This document shows positions 11,464-21,840 of a DNA stretch of 64,000 bases, in pieces. Position numbers and translations under genes: made by a program. The stretch comes from Gammaproteobacteria bacterium (GTDB taxonomy: Bacteria; Pseudomonadota; Gammaproteobacteria; Pseudomonadales; Halieaceae): positions 186,001 to 250,000 of the forward strand of contig JANSYN010000005.1 of NCBI GenBank assembly GCA_024742415.1, given 5' to 3'. Numbering within the stretch: the stretch's first letter is position 1; every line of letters begins with the position of its first letter. The notes beneath the pieces were generated by a model, which was given only the letters and a program-made list of their open reading frames with translations, searched no databases and was not told where the DNA came from.

Positions 11464-12495
11464 ATGAAAATAAAGTCACTTTCTGTCGGGCTATTGCTGG
11501 CATCACTGTTGTTCAGTGGTTGGCTGCAGGCCGCGGTGGAGCTCAATGAGAACGTACCCGAGACTTACATCGTCAAGAAGGGTGACACCCTCTGGGGGAT
11601 ATCGGGCATGTATTTGCGCGAGCCCTGGCGCTGGCCCGAGCTGTGGGATGTAAACCCACAGATCGATAACCCACACCTGATTTATCCGGGCGATGAACTT
11701 TACCTGACATGGGAAGACGGGCAACCGCGCCTGCGCTTGCGCCGCGGCCGAGACGTCAAGCTCCTGCCAAATATGCGCGTCACCCCGCTGGATCTGGCCA
11801 TTCCTGTAATACCGCTGGATGAGATCGGACCCTGGCTGAAGCGCCATCGTATTATGGATGCCCAGGAGCTGAATAACTCCGCTTACATTGTGGCGGCGGA
11901 TCAACAGCATCTTATCAGTGCGCCCGGAGACACGATTTTTGGTCGGGGGCCGTTTCCCGAGGGTGAGCGGTCCTATGCGATCGTGCGTGCCGGTGACACC
12001 TACTTTGACCCGGTAACTGAAGAACTGCTGGGTTATCAGGCGATGGACATTGGCAACGCCAAGCTCCTGAGCAGTAATCGCGATGAGATCACCGAACTTC
12101 AAGTCACGCGGGTCACGGAAGAGGCGCGTATCGCCGACCGCTTATTGCCATTGCAAGAGCGCATCCTGGATGCGACCTTCCAGCCGCGAGCGCCGGAAGT
12201 CGAGCTGGAAGACGCCTACATGATTGCGGTTGATGGTGGCGTCACCCAGATTGGCGAGATGAGCATTGTGGTGATCAACAAGGGCAAGTTCGATGGCCTG
12301 GAAATTGGCCACGTTGTTGCAGTTTATCAGTCTGGTGATCTCGTGTTTGACAGGGTTGCAGAAGATAACGTGCAGCTCCCCGACACCCGCGCCGGCCTGG
12401 CGATGGTGTTCGAGTCTTTTGAGCGAGCCAGTTACGCGGTGATCCTCAAGGCCAGCCGCCCCCTTGCGGTGATGGACAAGGTAAAGAACCCCTAG
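11464..12495 (+). CDS. Exported LysM-domain protein
   Basis: A 343-residue protein with a cleavable signal peptide (about residues 1-22, SGWLQAA at the end) and one N-terminal LysM peptidoglycan-binding domain (about residues 34-81, containing VKKGDTLWGISGMYL and NPHLIYPGDELYL). The remaining 260 residues resemble the conserved C-terminal part of the PA0020-type proteins found at this locus in pseudomonads. It is likely periplasmic and bound to the cell wall; its biochemical role is not known. The ATG at 11464 was chosen over the open frame from 11395 because it starts a clear signal peptide. Confidence 0.88.
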   Translation: MKIKSLSVGLLLASLLFSGWLQAAVELNENVPETYIVKKGDTLWGISGMYLREPWRWPELWDVNPQIDNPHLIYPGDELYLTWEDGQPRLRLRRGRDVKLLPNMRVTPLDLAIPVIPLDEIGPWLKRHRIMDAQELNNSAYIVAADQQHLISAPGDTIFGRGPFPEGERSYAIVRAGDTYFDPVTEELLGYQAMDIGNAKLLSSNRDEITELQVTRVTEEARIADRLLPLQERILDATFQPRAPEVELEDAYMIAVDGGVTQIGEMSIVVINKGKFDGLEIGHVVAVYQSGDLVFDRVAEDNVQLPDTRAGLAMVFESFERASYAVILKASRPLAVMDKVKNP

Positions 12496-12912
12496 TGCGC
12501 GCGCGGGGATAGGAGGGCCGCCCCACGACGACGGTCCGCAGCTGGGCGCGGCGGACACAACCCAGGTACAGTCAGGCACTTGAACCTGACCTGTCCTTGC
12601 GCAATGCATTGGGTGGCTTGGGCGACTATTGGCGCCGGGCTTTGCCAACAGGCACTGCACCAGGCTCAATAACAAGCCCGATAAACAGGCCCTGTTAGTC
12701 GTGTCAGACGCTACAAAAAAGGCCCAGGAACAGGCTCTTCAAACAGGGCAGCAATCACGATCTGCGAACTGGCCGCGGAAACAGGCCGCGCAGACAGGCC
12801 ACGCAGACAAACCCGGCAGACAGAGACTTCGTGCCGGATGACTGCAAACGGGCGCCAGGGCGGGCGCCTTGAAACCAACCAATAGCAACAGACTAAACGT
12901 CAAGGATGATGT
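12496..12912. other. Gap between LysM gene and dprA with degenerate ACAGGC motifs
   Basis: No convincing gene in 417 bases. The stretch 12645-12830 contains many loose copies of the hexamer ACAGGC or ACAGGS (near 12648, 12690, 12731, 12745, 12779, 12792), giving a low-complexity Gln/Ala-rich reading in one plus-strand frame. The region occupies the place where the N-terminal helical domain of dprA would normally be encoded, and I could not find that domain in any frame. Confidence 0.5.
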
Positions 12913-13806
12913 ATGGCTGCTGTACCTGGCAACCGCGCGCAAGGCGCTGTTACTGAAATACCTCTGTGCGATGACCGCTACCCGGCTCTTTTGCGCGAGA
13001 TTCATGACCCCCCCGAGGTTCTCTATGTGCGCGGCAATCCCGATTGTCTGTGCCAGCCCCTGATGGCAATTGTTGGCAGCCGCCGTGGTTCGGCGGCTGC
13101 TTTGCGCTTTGCACAGTTGCTGGCGGGGCAGCTGGGCGCAGCGGGCCTGAACATCTGCTCAGGGCTGGCGCTGGGGATAGACGCCGCCGCTCACCGCGGG
13201 GCGCTCGATGCAGGGGTTAACACCGTGGGTACAATGGCCACTGGCATTGACCGTGTTTATCCGAAACGCCATAGCGCGCTGGCAGGCGAGATTGCAAGCC
13301 AGGGCTGCCTGGTAACAGAGTTTCCGCCGGGTATGCCTCCCTTACGAGAGAACTTTCCCCGGCGCAACAGAATCATAAGCGGCCTGTCGGTAGGGGTTTT
13401 GGTGGTGGAGGCGGCAATTGCGAGCGGCTCGCTGATAACGGCGCGCACCGCGCTGGAGCAGGGGCGAGAAGTGTTTGCGGTGCCCTGGTCGCCGCTGCAC
13501 ACTGGTGGAGCGGGCTGCCTGCAGTTATTGCGTGATGGCGCCAAGATGGTCGCCAGCGCGGAAGATATTCTGGAAGAGCTGGGCCCCCTGTACGCGCTGG
13601 CCGGGGATGGTTGTTCCGCGCAGGACGACTCAACCGTGGCGCCACAGCACAAGCGGTTGCTGCGACTGATAGGCTATGAGATCGCCTCGTTGGATACACT
13701 TGTTGCATCCAGTGGCAGCACCAGTGCGCAAGTGATGGCAGCGCTGGCACAACTTGAGCTGGAAGGGCATATACAACGTGCGCCCGGCGGATACATTCGC
13801 ACCTGA
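12913..13806 (+). CDS. dprA: DNA-processing protein DprA/Smf, short form lacking the N-terminal domain
   Basis: A 297-residue single-stranded-DNA-binding protein that loads RecA during natural transformation. The Rossmann-like core is complete: IVGSRRGS, CSGLALGIDAAAHRGAL, GIDRVYPKRH, EFPPGMPPLRENFPRRNR and SGSLITARTALEQGREV. A C-terminal winged-helix domain follows (about residues 245-297). Most relatives have about 360-370 residues with an N-terminal SAM-like domain of roughly 65 residues; here the frame starts just before the core with an ATG preceded by AAGGA. The gene may be a natural short form or 5'-truncated. It leads the dprA-tsaC-hemF-aroE run. Confidence 0.9.
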   Translation: MAAVPGNRAQGAVTEIPLCDDRYPALLREIHDPPEVLYVRGNPDCLCQPLMAIVGSRRGSAAALRFAQLLAGQLGAAGLNICSGLALGIDAAAHRGALDAGVNTVGTMATGIDRVYPKRHSALAGEIASQGCLVTEFPPGMPPLRENFPRRNRIISGLSVGVLVVEAAIASGSLITARTALEQGREVFAVPWSPLHTGGAGCLQLLRDGAKMVASAEDILEELGPLYALAGDGCSAQDDSTVAPQHKRLLRLIGYEIASLDTLVASSGSTSAQVMAALAQLELEGHIQRAPGGYIRT

Positions 13807-13973
13807 CTGCGCGCTACAGCGGCCGCGTTGTTCGGCCTGTTGCCACACGCCATTGCCGGTGGCTAACGTGCTGCTTGTCATGCCGCACGTGGTTGGTTAG
13901 ATTTCTGCGACGCCCGTGGCTGTGTTCTTCATGCGATAAACGCTGCCTGACCCAACTGCTCGAGGATTCAGCC

Positions 13974-14540
13974 GTGTTGTGCCCCCCAAGTCCGCTCCAC
14001 CTTTCCCAGGCCACCACCGCCTTGCATCAGGGCGGCGTGATAGCCTGTCCTACAGAGGCAGTCTGGGGCTTGAGCTGCGACCCCTTTGATCCGCAGGCTG
14101 TAGGCCGGTTGCTTTACCTCAAAGACCGGCCGGTTGAAAAGGGCCTGATCCTCCTGGCGGCGTCACCCTCCCAGCTGGACTTTCTGTTGGATGGCCTGAG
14201 CCCTGAACAGCAGGGCACGCTGGCCGCAACCTGGCCTGGGCCGGCAACCTGGCTTGTGCCGCACAAGGGTAAGGTCCCGCCGTGGATTTGTGGCGAACAT
14301 GCCACAGTTGCTGTGCGCGTTACTGACCACCCGGGAATGCGCGCACTGTGCCAGGCCTATGGCGGCCCGGTAGTGTCGACTTCGGCGAATCCCGGCGGCG
14401 CATTGCCAGCCAGGCACCGGTTCCAGGTGAGCAATTATTTTGGCAAAGCGCTGGATTATATTTTGCCGGGCGCGCTGGGAACATCAAAAAAGCCCACGGT
14501 GATCCGTGATTTGGCGAGCGGGCAGATAATACGCGCCTAG
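13974..14540 (+). CDS. tsaC: Threonylcarbamoyl-AMP synthase TsaC
   Basis: A 188-residue YrdC/Sua5-domain protein that makes threonylcarbamoyl-AMP for the t6A37 modification of ANN-decoding tRNAs. Conserved parts are GGVIACPTEAVWGLSCDP, the KDRPVEKGLILL lysine/arginine block, and VVSTSANPGG. The frame is open upstream to 13875, but a GTG at 13974 preceded by GAGG at nine bases gives the usual length of about 185 residues and is preferred. Confidence 0.93.
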   Translation: MLCPPSPLHLSQATTALHQGGVIACPTEAVWGLSCDPFDPQAVGRLLYLKDRPVEKGLILLAASPSQLDFLLDGLSPEQQGTLAATWPGPATWLVPHKGKVPPWICGEHATVAVRVTDHPGMRALCQAYGGPVVSTSANPGGALPARHRFQVSNYFGKALDYILPGALGTSKKPTVIRDLASGQIIRA

Positions 14541-14570
14541 GTGAGTATAATGCGCGTCCAACATCGCTGA

Positions 14571-16365
<1,795 letters not shown>

Positions 16366-16397
16366 TGCACAGCGGGCCGCTGTAACTGCGGTGTCCG

Positions 16398-16955
16398 TCA
16401 GGCTTCAAGCAAGGCAATGTGTTGATTTTTGAGCTGTACGTAGTTGCTCGCACTGTAACTGAAATACTCCAGCTCCTGCGGCGTCAGGGCGCGCATTTCG
16501 CGTACCGGGGAGCCCGCATACAGGTAACCGCTGCGCAAACGTTTGCCGGGAGTGACCAGCGCGCCGGCGGCGATCACCACATCGTCTTCGACGATGGCGC
16601 TGTCCATCACGATGGCGCCCATGCCCACGAGAATGCGATCTCCCAGTGTACAGCCGTGGAGTGTGGCGTTATGCCCCACGGTAACTTCTGCTCCAATAAC
16701 CAGCGGCCAGCCATCGGGGTTGTAGGGCCCGGCATGGGTCACGTGAAGTACACAGCCGTCCTGTATGTTGCTGCGCTGTCCGATGGTGATGCTGTGCACA
16801 TCCCCTCGTACAGCGACTTGCGGCCAGATTGACACATCGTCGCCGCAGGTCACGTCCCCCAACACCACAGCACTTGGGTCAATGAGCACCTGTGCGCCCA
16901 GTGTCGGGGTTTTGCCCTGAAAAGCTCTGAGGCTTGTGCTGGTATGGTGCTTCAT
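16398..16955 (-). CDS. Gamma-carbonic-anhydrase-like hexapeptide-repeat protein
   Basis: A 185-residue left-handed beta-helix protein of the YrdA/PaaY/CcmM-like family. Hexapeptide repeats run from about residue 25 to 150 (for example VVLGDVTCGDDVSIWP, TVGHNATLHGCTLGD). Metal-ligand histidines are present in VLHVTHAG and VGHNATLHG, in the positions expected for trimer-interface zinc or iron. The C-terminal YSASNYVQL helix is family typical. Many relatives lack measurable carbonic anhydrase activity, so the enzyme role is tentative. It faces aroE tail to tail. Confidence 0.88.
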   Translation of the reverse strand: MKHHTSTSLRAFQGKTPTLGAQVLIDPSAVVLGDVTCGDDVSIWPQVAVRGDVHSITIGQRSNIQDGCVLHVTHAGPYNPDGWPLVIGAEVTVGHNATLHGCTLGDRILVGMGAIVMDSAIVEDDVVIAAGALVTPGKRLRSGYLYAGSPVREMRALTPQELEYFSYSASNYVQLKNQHIALLEA

Positions 16956-17090
16956 TCAGGCTACGCTCCTGGTCGTGAAAGGGGCTGGGTACGCGGGTGC
17001 GATTGGCGATAACTGCACGGCAGTGTAACAATAGTGCCCTGCCTGAATAACCACCACGATAGTGCACTGTGCCGCAAAGGGGGCCGAGTG

Positions 17091-17336
17091 ATGTCCAACA
17101 CCAGCCGCAGGCGATTTATCGCAGGAGCTGTCTGCCCGGAATGTGGCGCACTGGATAAAATAGCCGTTGATCTGGACTCTGACCAACGCCTGTGTGTGGC
17201 CTGTGGCTTCAGCGAGGCACGCCCCGTGGCGCCGAGTATCAGCGAGGTTCAGACCCGTGTTAGTCGTGCATCGGCAAGGCGCGTGGAAACTGCCGCCGAA
17301 CCGGTCAGGCTGGTCGACCCCAAAGCCACGGATTAA
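17091..17336 (+). CDS. YheV-family zinc-ribbon protein
   Basis: An 81-residue protein starting RRRFIAGAVCPECGALDK with a second CVACGF pair, so two CxxC knuckles form a likely zinc ribbon. The RRFIAGAxCPxC start matches the YheV family (DUF2387) of gammaproteobacteria. The rest is a low-complexity, probably disordered tail ending in VRLVDPKATD. The open frame reaches 17034, but the ATG at 17091 matches the family start. Function unknown. Confidence 0.85.
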   Translation: MSNTSRRRFIAGAVCPECGALDKIAVDLDSDQRLCVACGFSEARPVAPSISEVQTRVSRASARRVETAAEPVRLVDPKATD

Positions 17337-17339
17337 AAG

Positions 17340-18002
17340 TCACGAAGCCAGGCGCAGGCGCACCTCGCGCTCCTGGCGCCGGTAGAGGCGGTCTGTAGAT
17401 AGCGTTGCCGTGGCGCCTGTCTGCGCCGATTGGCGCACGCTTTCCCATACGTGCTCCTTGCTCAGCAGTTGGCTGGCGGTATCCTGCACGATGCTCTCAA
17501 GGCGCACCGCTGTGGCGTCCCCCAGCAAGTGGTGTGCGATCGTGTTGGCCTCGGTCATGTCCAGGGGCAGCAGCGGTCGGGACAGTTGCTGCAGGTGATG
17601 GTCATTGACCTCCTCCAGCAGTCGATGTGTCAGGAAGGCTTCATCCAGCAGCGCCTCGACTGCGCCATTGTTGGCGATGCCGATGGGCGGCTGCAGAAAG
17701 TAGTCCAGCGCGACCTGCAGGAACGGCTGCGCATATTCATAGAACCCCTGGCGCTTGCTGACGGCGGCTACCAGGCGTAAGCCTGCAGGCACGCTTCGAA
17801 TGTAACTGGTCACGAATGCCATCAGCGCGGCAACGGCGCCACTATCCGGCAACAGGAGTTGGTTGCGCAGTGCAGGCAGATTCGCCTGATAATGGGCGCG
17901 TAATTCACCTGACCGGGCCTCCTCATCGAGCGCCGACGAAATAATGTTCCTGATCCTGGCTAGTGAGGTAATCAATGGCTGGCCTGTGCTGGGCGATACC
18001 AT
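17340..18002 (-). CDS. Conserved hypothetical helical protein
   Basis: A 220-residue, Leu/Ala-rich protein that I do not recognise. It has no signal peptide or obvious membrane segment; the sequence suggests a mostly helical fold, with a basic C-terminus (YRRQEREVRLRLAS). It ends three bases from the YheV-like gene on the opposite strand (tail to tail) and is head to head with the cytochrome oxidase operon, sharing the 18.0-18.5 kb control region. Codon use looks like that of its neighbours, so it is probably a real gene. Confidence 0.7.
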   Translation of the reverse strand: MVSPSTGQPLITSLARIRNIISSALDEEARSGELRAHYQANLPALRNQLLLPDSGAVAALMAFVTSYIRSVPAGLRLVAAVSKRQGFYEYAQPFLQVALDYFLQPPIGIANNGAVEALLDEAFLTHRLLEEVNDHHLQQLSRPLLPLDMTEANTIAHHLLGDATAVRLESIVQDTASQLLSKEHVWESVRQSAQTGATATLSTDRLYRRQEREVRLRLAS

Positions 18003-18489
18003 ACAGGCTAGTACAAAGTGGGCGCTTCGCTAGCCATCACAGCGCATTCGTGAATTTTTTGTCGACAGGTGCTGTGCAGGGGCTGGCGCACGTGTATTCG
18101 CTTTTTTGCCGGCAGGTGTAAATACTGGTGATAACTGCGGGTGATCACCACAAGGGCATATGCTTTTGCGCAAGACTTCGGCTATAATTCGCGCGCTTTT
18201 TGGGTGGGGCTTTAGTTATCACCCCAGAAAAAAGCATCAATTAGTTGGCTTCTTCGCGTAGTCCAAACACTCCGGTAAGCTGTGAACGTGGCTCGATCCC
18301 CGGGCGGTTGGGGGCCTGTCGCAGGATAAGTGCCTTTTAAAAGCAGGGATGACAAGGCAAACTGGACAGCACAGGTTGACAGTGGGAATCACTACTGGCT
18401 GCAACGCGCAGACCGTAGGTGACCTGGAACGTGGAGTTCAACGCGCAAGTTTCAACATAAAGGGTTCAACATAAATGGAGACACGGGAA
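18003..18489 (+). promoter_or_regulatory. Upstream region and long leader of the cytochrome oxidase operon
   Basis: No gene in this interval. A perfect TATAAT box lies at 18183-18188, with no convincing -35 at the usual distance. If it is used, the cox mRNA would have a leader of nearly 290 bases. The segment 18195-18230 contains GGGTGGGG...TCACCCC, an inverted pair able to form a hairpin near the 5' end. Two copies of TTCAACATAAA stand directly before the gene (about 18450-18474). Regulation by the leader is inference. Confidence 0.45.
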
Positions 18490-19635
18490 ATGTGTTTTAA
18501 AGCGAAGCGGCTTTTCAGGCTCGCGCTGGCTCCTGTGCTAATGCTGATGAGCGCCGCGGCCCTCGCGGCAGGCGGGGAAGTCAGCCAGGTCAATATGTCA
18601 CCTGGCGTAACAGAGCTCGGAAAAGAGATCTACGATCTTCACATGTTGATCCTTGGCATTTGCGTGGTGATTGGTGCCGGGGTTTTCGGGGTGATGCTCT
18701 ACTCTATTGTGTACCACCGCAAATCCCGCGGCGTCACACCCTCGCAGTTCCATGAAAGCACCAAGGTAGAGATTCTTTGGACAGTGGTGCCCTTCTTTAT
18801 CCTGATTGGCATGGCGTTCCCCGCAACCACAACCCTGCTGGAAATCTATGACACCGACGACGCCGACATGGACGTCCTGGTGACGGGATACCAGTGGAAG
18901 TGGAAGTACGAGTACCTGAACGAAGACGGCGAAAATGTAAGTTTTTTCAGTAACTTGCGCACACCGCAGAGCGAGATTTACAACGCAGAATCCAAGGGCG
19001 AGCACTACCTCCTGGAAGTGGACGAGCCCCTGGTGCTGCCGGTCGATGCCAAGGTGCGGTTCCTGGTGACGGCCAATGATGTAATCCACTCCTGGTGGGT
19101 GCCGCAACTGGCGGTCAAGAAGGACGCCATACCAGGTTTTATCAACGAAACATGGGCGCGCACCAGTGTGCCTGGCGTGTACCGTGGCCAGTGTGCAGAA
19201 TTGTGTGGCAAGGACCACGGCTTTATGCCGATTGTGGTCAACGTGGTGAGTAAAGAAGAGTACGCCGAGTGGTTGGCAGGCAAGCAGGCCGAGGCCTCCA
19301 AGATCAAGGAACTGATGGCGCAGACCTTTTCCATGGACGAGCTAATGACGCGCGGCAAAGAGGTGTACCAGCGCAACTGCCTGGCCTGTCATGGCGCCAA
19401 TGGTGAAGGCGGCGTTGGCACACCCATCGCAGCGAGCCCTGTGGCCACAGGTGACCTCGGTAGCCACCTGGATATCGGCATCAATGGGGTGCCTGGCACA
19501 GCAATGCAGGCCTTCGGTGCCCAGATCAACGACGTGGAGATGGCGGCGGTGATTACCTACCAGCGCAACGCGTTTGGCAACAACATGGGCGACATGGTGC
19601 AGCCCATAGACGTCTATAACCACAAAGAAGGCTAG
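18490..19635 (+). CDS. coxB: Cytochrome c oxidase subunit II with fused cytochrome c domain
   Basis: A 381-residue subunit of an aa3-type (caa3-like) terminal oxidase. It has a signal peptide, two transmembrane helices (about residues 40-65 and 80-105), the cupredoxin CuA domain with CAELCGKDHGFMP around residues 236-247 holding the copper ligands, and a C-terminal cytochrome c domain with CLACH at about 297. It accepts electrons from cytochrome c and passes them to CoxA. An ATG 15 bases upstream (18475) is also in frame; 18490 is preferred because GGAG stands nine bases before it. Confidence 0.96.
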   Translation: MCFKAKRLFRLALAPVLMLMSAAALAAGGEVSQVNMSPGVTELGKEIYDLHMLILGICVVIGAGVFGVMLYSIVYHRKSRGVTPSQFHESTKVEILWTVVPFFILIGMAFPATTTLLEIYDTDDADMDVLVTGYQWKWKYEYLNEDGENVSFFSNLRTPQSEIYNAESKGEHYLLEVDEPLVLPVDAKVRFLVTANDVIHSWWVPQLAVKKDAIPGFINETWARTSVPGVYRGQCAELCGKDHGFMPIVVNVVSKEEYAEWLAGKQAEASKIKELMAQTFSMDELMTRGKEVYQRNCLACHGANGEGGVGTPIAASPVATGDLGSHLDIGINGVPGTAMQAFGAQINDVEMAAVITYQRNAFGNNMGDMVQPIDVYNHKEG

Positions 19636-19650
19636 TTGGAGGAAATTACG

Positions 19651-21213
19651 ATGGGCGATCATCATCACGGACCTGCCAAGGGCCTTACACGGTGGATGTT
19701 TACCACCAACCATAAAGATATCGGAACCATGTACCTGTGGTTCTCTTTTGCCATGTTCATTCTCGGCGGTGCATTCGCCATGATTATCCGGGCTGAACTG
19801 TTCCAGCCCGGAATGCAGCTCATAGAACCGGCCTTTTTTAACCAGATGACCACCATGCATGGTCTGGTGATGGTATTCGGCGCGATCATGCCCGCCTTCG
19901 TGGGCCTGGCAAACTGGATGATCCCGATGATGATCGGTGCGCCGGACATGGCCCTGCCGCGCATGAACAACTGGAGCTTCTGGATTCTCCCGCCCGCGTT
20001 TCTGCTGCTTGCGTCTACCTTGTTCATGGAGGGCGGAGCGCCTGCCTTTGGCTGGACTTTCTACGCTCCGTTGTCGACAACGTATGCGCCACCCTCAGTC
20101 ACCTATTTCATCTTCTCGATCCACGTGCTGGGCCTGTCGTCGATCATGGGCTCGATTAACATCATCGCGACCGTGATGAATATGCGTGCTCCCGGCATGA
20201 CTTACATGAAGATGCCGTTGTTCGTCTGGACCTGGCTGATTACGGCCTTCCTCCTGGTGGCGGTGATGCCGGTACTGGCCGGTGCCGTGACCATGATGCT
20301 GATGGACATCCACTTTGGTACCAGCTTCTTCTCTGCCGCTGGCGGTGGTGACCCGGTGTTGTTCCAGCATATTTTCTGGTTCTTTGGTCATCCTGAGGTG
20401 TACATCATCATCCTGCCGGCATTCGGTGTGGTTTCGCAGATCATTCCCGCGTTTTCCCGCAAACCGTTGTTTGGCTACGCGTCCATGGTGTACGCGACCG
20501 CCGCTATTGCCTTCCTTTCGTTTGTTGTGTGGGCACACCACATGTACACCGTGGGCATGCCCATCGCGGGCGAGCTGTTCTTCATGTACGCGACCATGTT
20601 GATCGCTGTGCCCACCGGCGTGAAGGTGTTTAACTGGATCACAACCATGTGGCGCGGTGCCCTGAGTTTTGAAACGCCCATGCTGTTTTGCATCGGCTTC
20701 CTGGTGTTGTTCACCATCGGCGGCTTTACCGGCCTGATGCTGTCCATTGCGCCGGCTGACTTCCAGTACCACGATTCTTACTTCGTTGTGGCTCACTTTC
20801 ACTATGTAATGGTTGCCGGGGCCGTATTCTCGATGACGGCTGCGGTGTACTTCTGGCTGCCCAAGTGGTGCGGCAAGATGTACAACGAAACCATGGGTAA
20901 AACACACTTCTGGATCTCCTTCATCGGCTTTAACCTGGCCTTCTTCCCGCAACACTTTGTGGGCCTGGCCGGCATGCCGCGCCGTATTCCCGATTACGCG
21001 CTGCAGTTTGCAGACTTCAACATGATGTCATCGATAGGCGCGTTCATTTACGGTGCGTCGCAGATCATGTTCCTCTATAACGTGATTGCAACAATTGTTG
21101 CTGGCAAGCCAACCAGCGATGAAAAAGTGTGGGACGGCGCGGAAGGCCTGGAGTGGACTGTAGCAACGCCTGCGCCTTACCATACGTTTGAAGTACCTCC
21201 CGCTGTGAAGTAA
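19651..21213 (+). CDS. coxA: Cytochrome c oxidase subunit I
   Basis: A 520-residue, twelve-helix catalytic subunit carrying the low-spin heme and the heme-copper centre. Ligand regions visible: TTMHGLVMVFGA, WFFGHPEVYIIILPAFG (CuB His and the cross-linked Tyr), VWAHHMYTVG and VVAHFHYVMVAGA. HHMYT and the ESH-like region indicate an A-family oxidase with both proton channels. The ATG at 19651 follows a GGAGGA site by eight bases. It lies 15 bases after coxB, within one operon. Confidence 0.98.
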   Translation: MGDHHHGPAKGLTRWMFTTNHKDIGTMYLWFSFAMFILGGAFAMIIRAELFQPGMQLIEPAFFNQMTTMHGLVMVFGAIMPAFVGLANWMIPMMIGAPDMALPRMNNWSFWILPPAFLLLASTLFMEGGAPAFGWTFYAPLSTTYAPPSVTYFIFSIHVLGLSSIMGSINIIATVMNMRAPGMTYMKMPLFVWTWLITAFLLVAVMPVLAGAVTMMLMDIHFGTSFFSAAGGGDPVLFQHIFWFFGHPEVYIIILPAFGVVSQIIPAFSRKPLFGYASMVYATAAIAFLSFVVWAHHMYTVGMPIAGELFFMYATMLIAVPTGVKVFNWITTMWRGALSFETPMLFCIGFLVLFTIGGFTGLMLSIAPADFQYHDSYFVVAHFHYVMVAGAVFSMTAAVYFWLPKWCGKMYNETMGKTHFWISFIGFNLAFFPQHFVGLAGMPRRIPDYALQFADFNMMSSIGAFIYGASQIMFLYNVIATIVAGKPTSDEKVWDGAEGLEWTVATPAPYHTFEVPPAVK

Positions 21214-21228
21214 AGAGGGGTCGCGACC

Positions 21229-21792
21229 GTGTTCAGAGTCAGTAGTAATCCTTCGGTAGACACGTCGATCAAGCTGGTCGGCGTGGCAATCGGCATGTTT
21301 GCTTTTGTGTTTGTGGTCATGGTGCCCCTATATGACGTGCTCTGTGATGCCCTGGGCATTAACGGCAAAACGTCCGGAGAGGCCTATACCTCGGTTCAGG
21401 CCGGCGTGGATGAGTCGCGCGAGATAACGATCCAGTTTGTTGCGACCAATAACGACGGCATGCCCTGGGAGTTTCGTCCTGATACGAATATTATGAAAGT
21501 ACACCCAGGTGGCGTTAACGACACGGTGTTTTTTGCGCACAACCCACTTCCCGATGCGATGGTGGCACAGGCAATCCCCAGCGTTGCGCCATCCCGGGCA
21601 GCCCAGTACTTTCACAAGACCGAATGCTTTTGCTTTAACCAGCAGCCACTCGAGGGCAAGGGCTCGGCAGACATGCCACTGCAATTCATTGTGGACCGCG
21701 ATCTTCCAAGCGATATCAAGACGATCACGTTGTCCTATACCATTTTTGACGTAACGGATATGGCGGCAAGCGGAGCACTCGCCGCGCGCTAG
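21229..21792 (+). CDS. ctaG: Cytochrome c oxidase copper chaperone CtaG/Cox11
   Basis: A 187-residue protein with one N-terminal transmembrane helix (about residues 18-38) and a periplasmic immunoglobulin-like domain. The copper-binding motif ECFCFNQQ is present (about residue 133), the hallmark of Cox11, which delivers copper to the CuB site of subunit I. Translation starts at a GTG 15 bases after coxA. Confidence 0.95.
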   Translation: MFRVSSNPSVDTSIKLVGVAIGMFAFVFVVMVPLYDVLCDALGINGKTSGEAYTSVQAGVDESREITIQFVATNNDGMPWEFRPDTNIMKVHPGGVNDTVFFAHNPLPDAMVAQAIPSVAPSRAAQYFHKTECFCFNQQPLEGKGSADMPLQFIVDRDLPSDIKTITLSYTIFDVTDMAASGALAAR

Positions 21793-21840
21793 CATTTTGC
21801 GTGACCGGTCACCGGCACGTATACAACGGAGTAAAAAATA

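Noticed and set aside
20095-20955. Minus-strand 286-codon open frame inside coxA
   Set aside because: Histidine- and glutamine-rich antisense shadow of a membrane-protein gene with strong codon bias.
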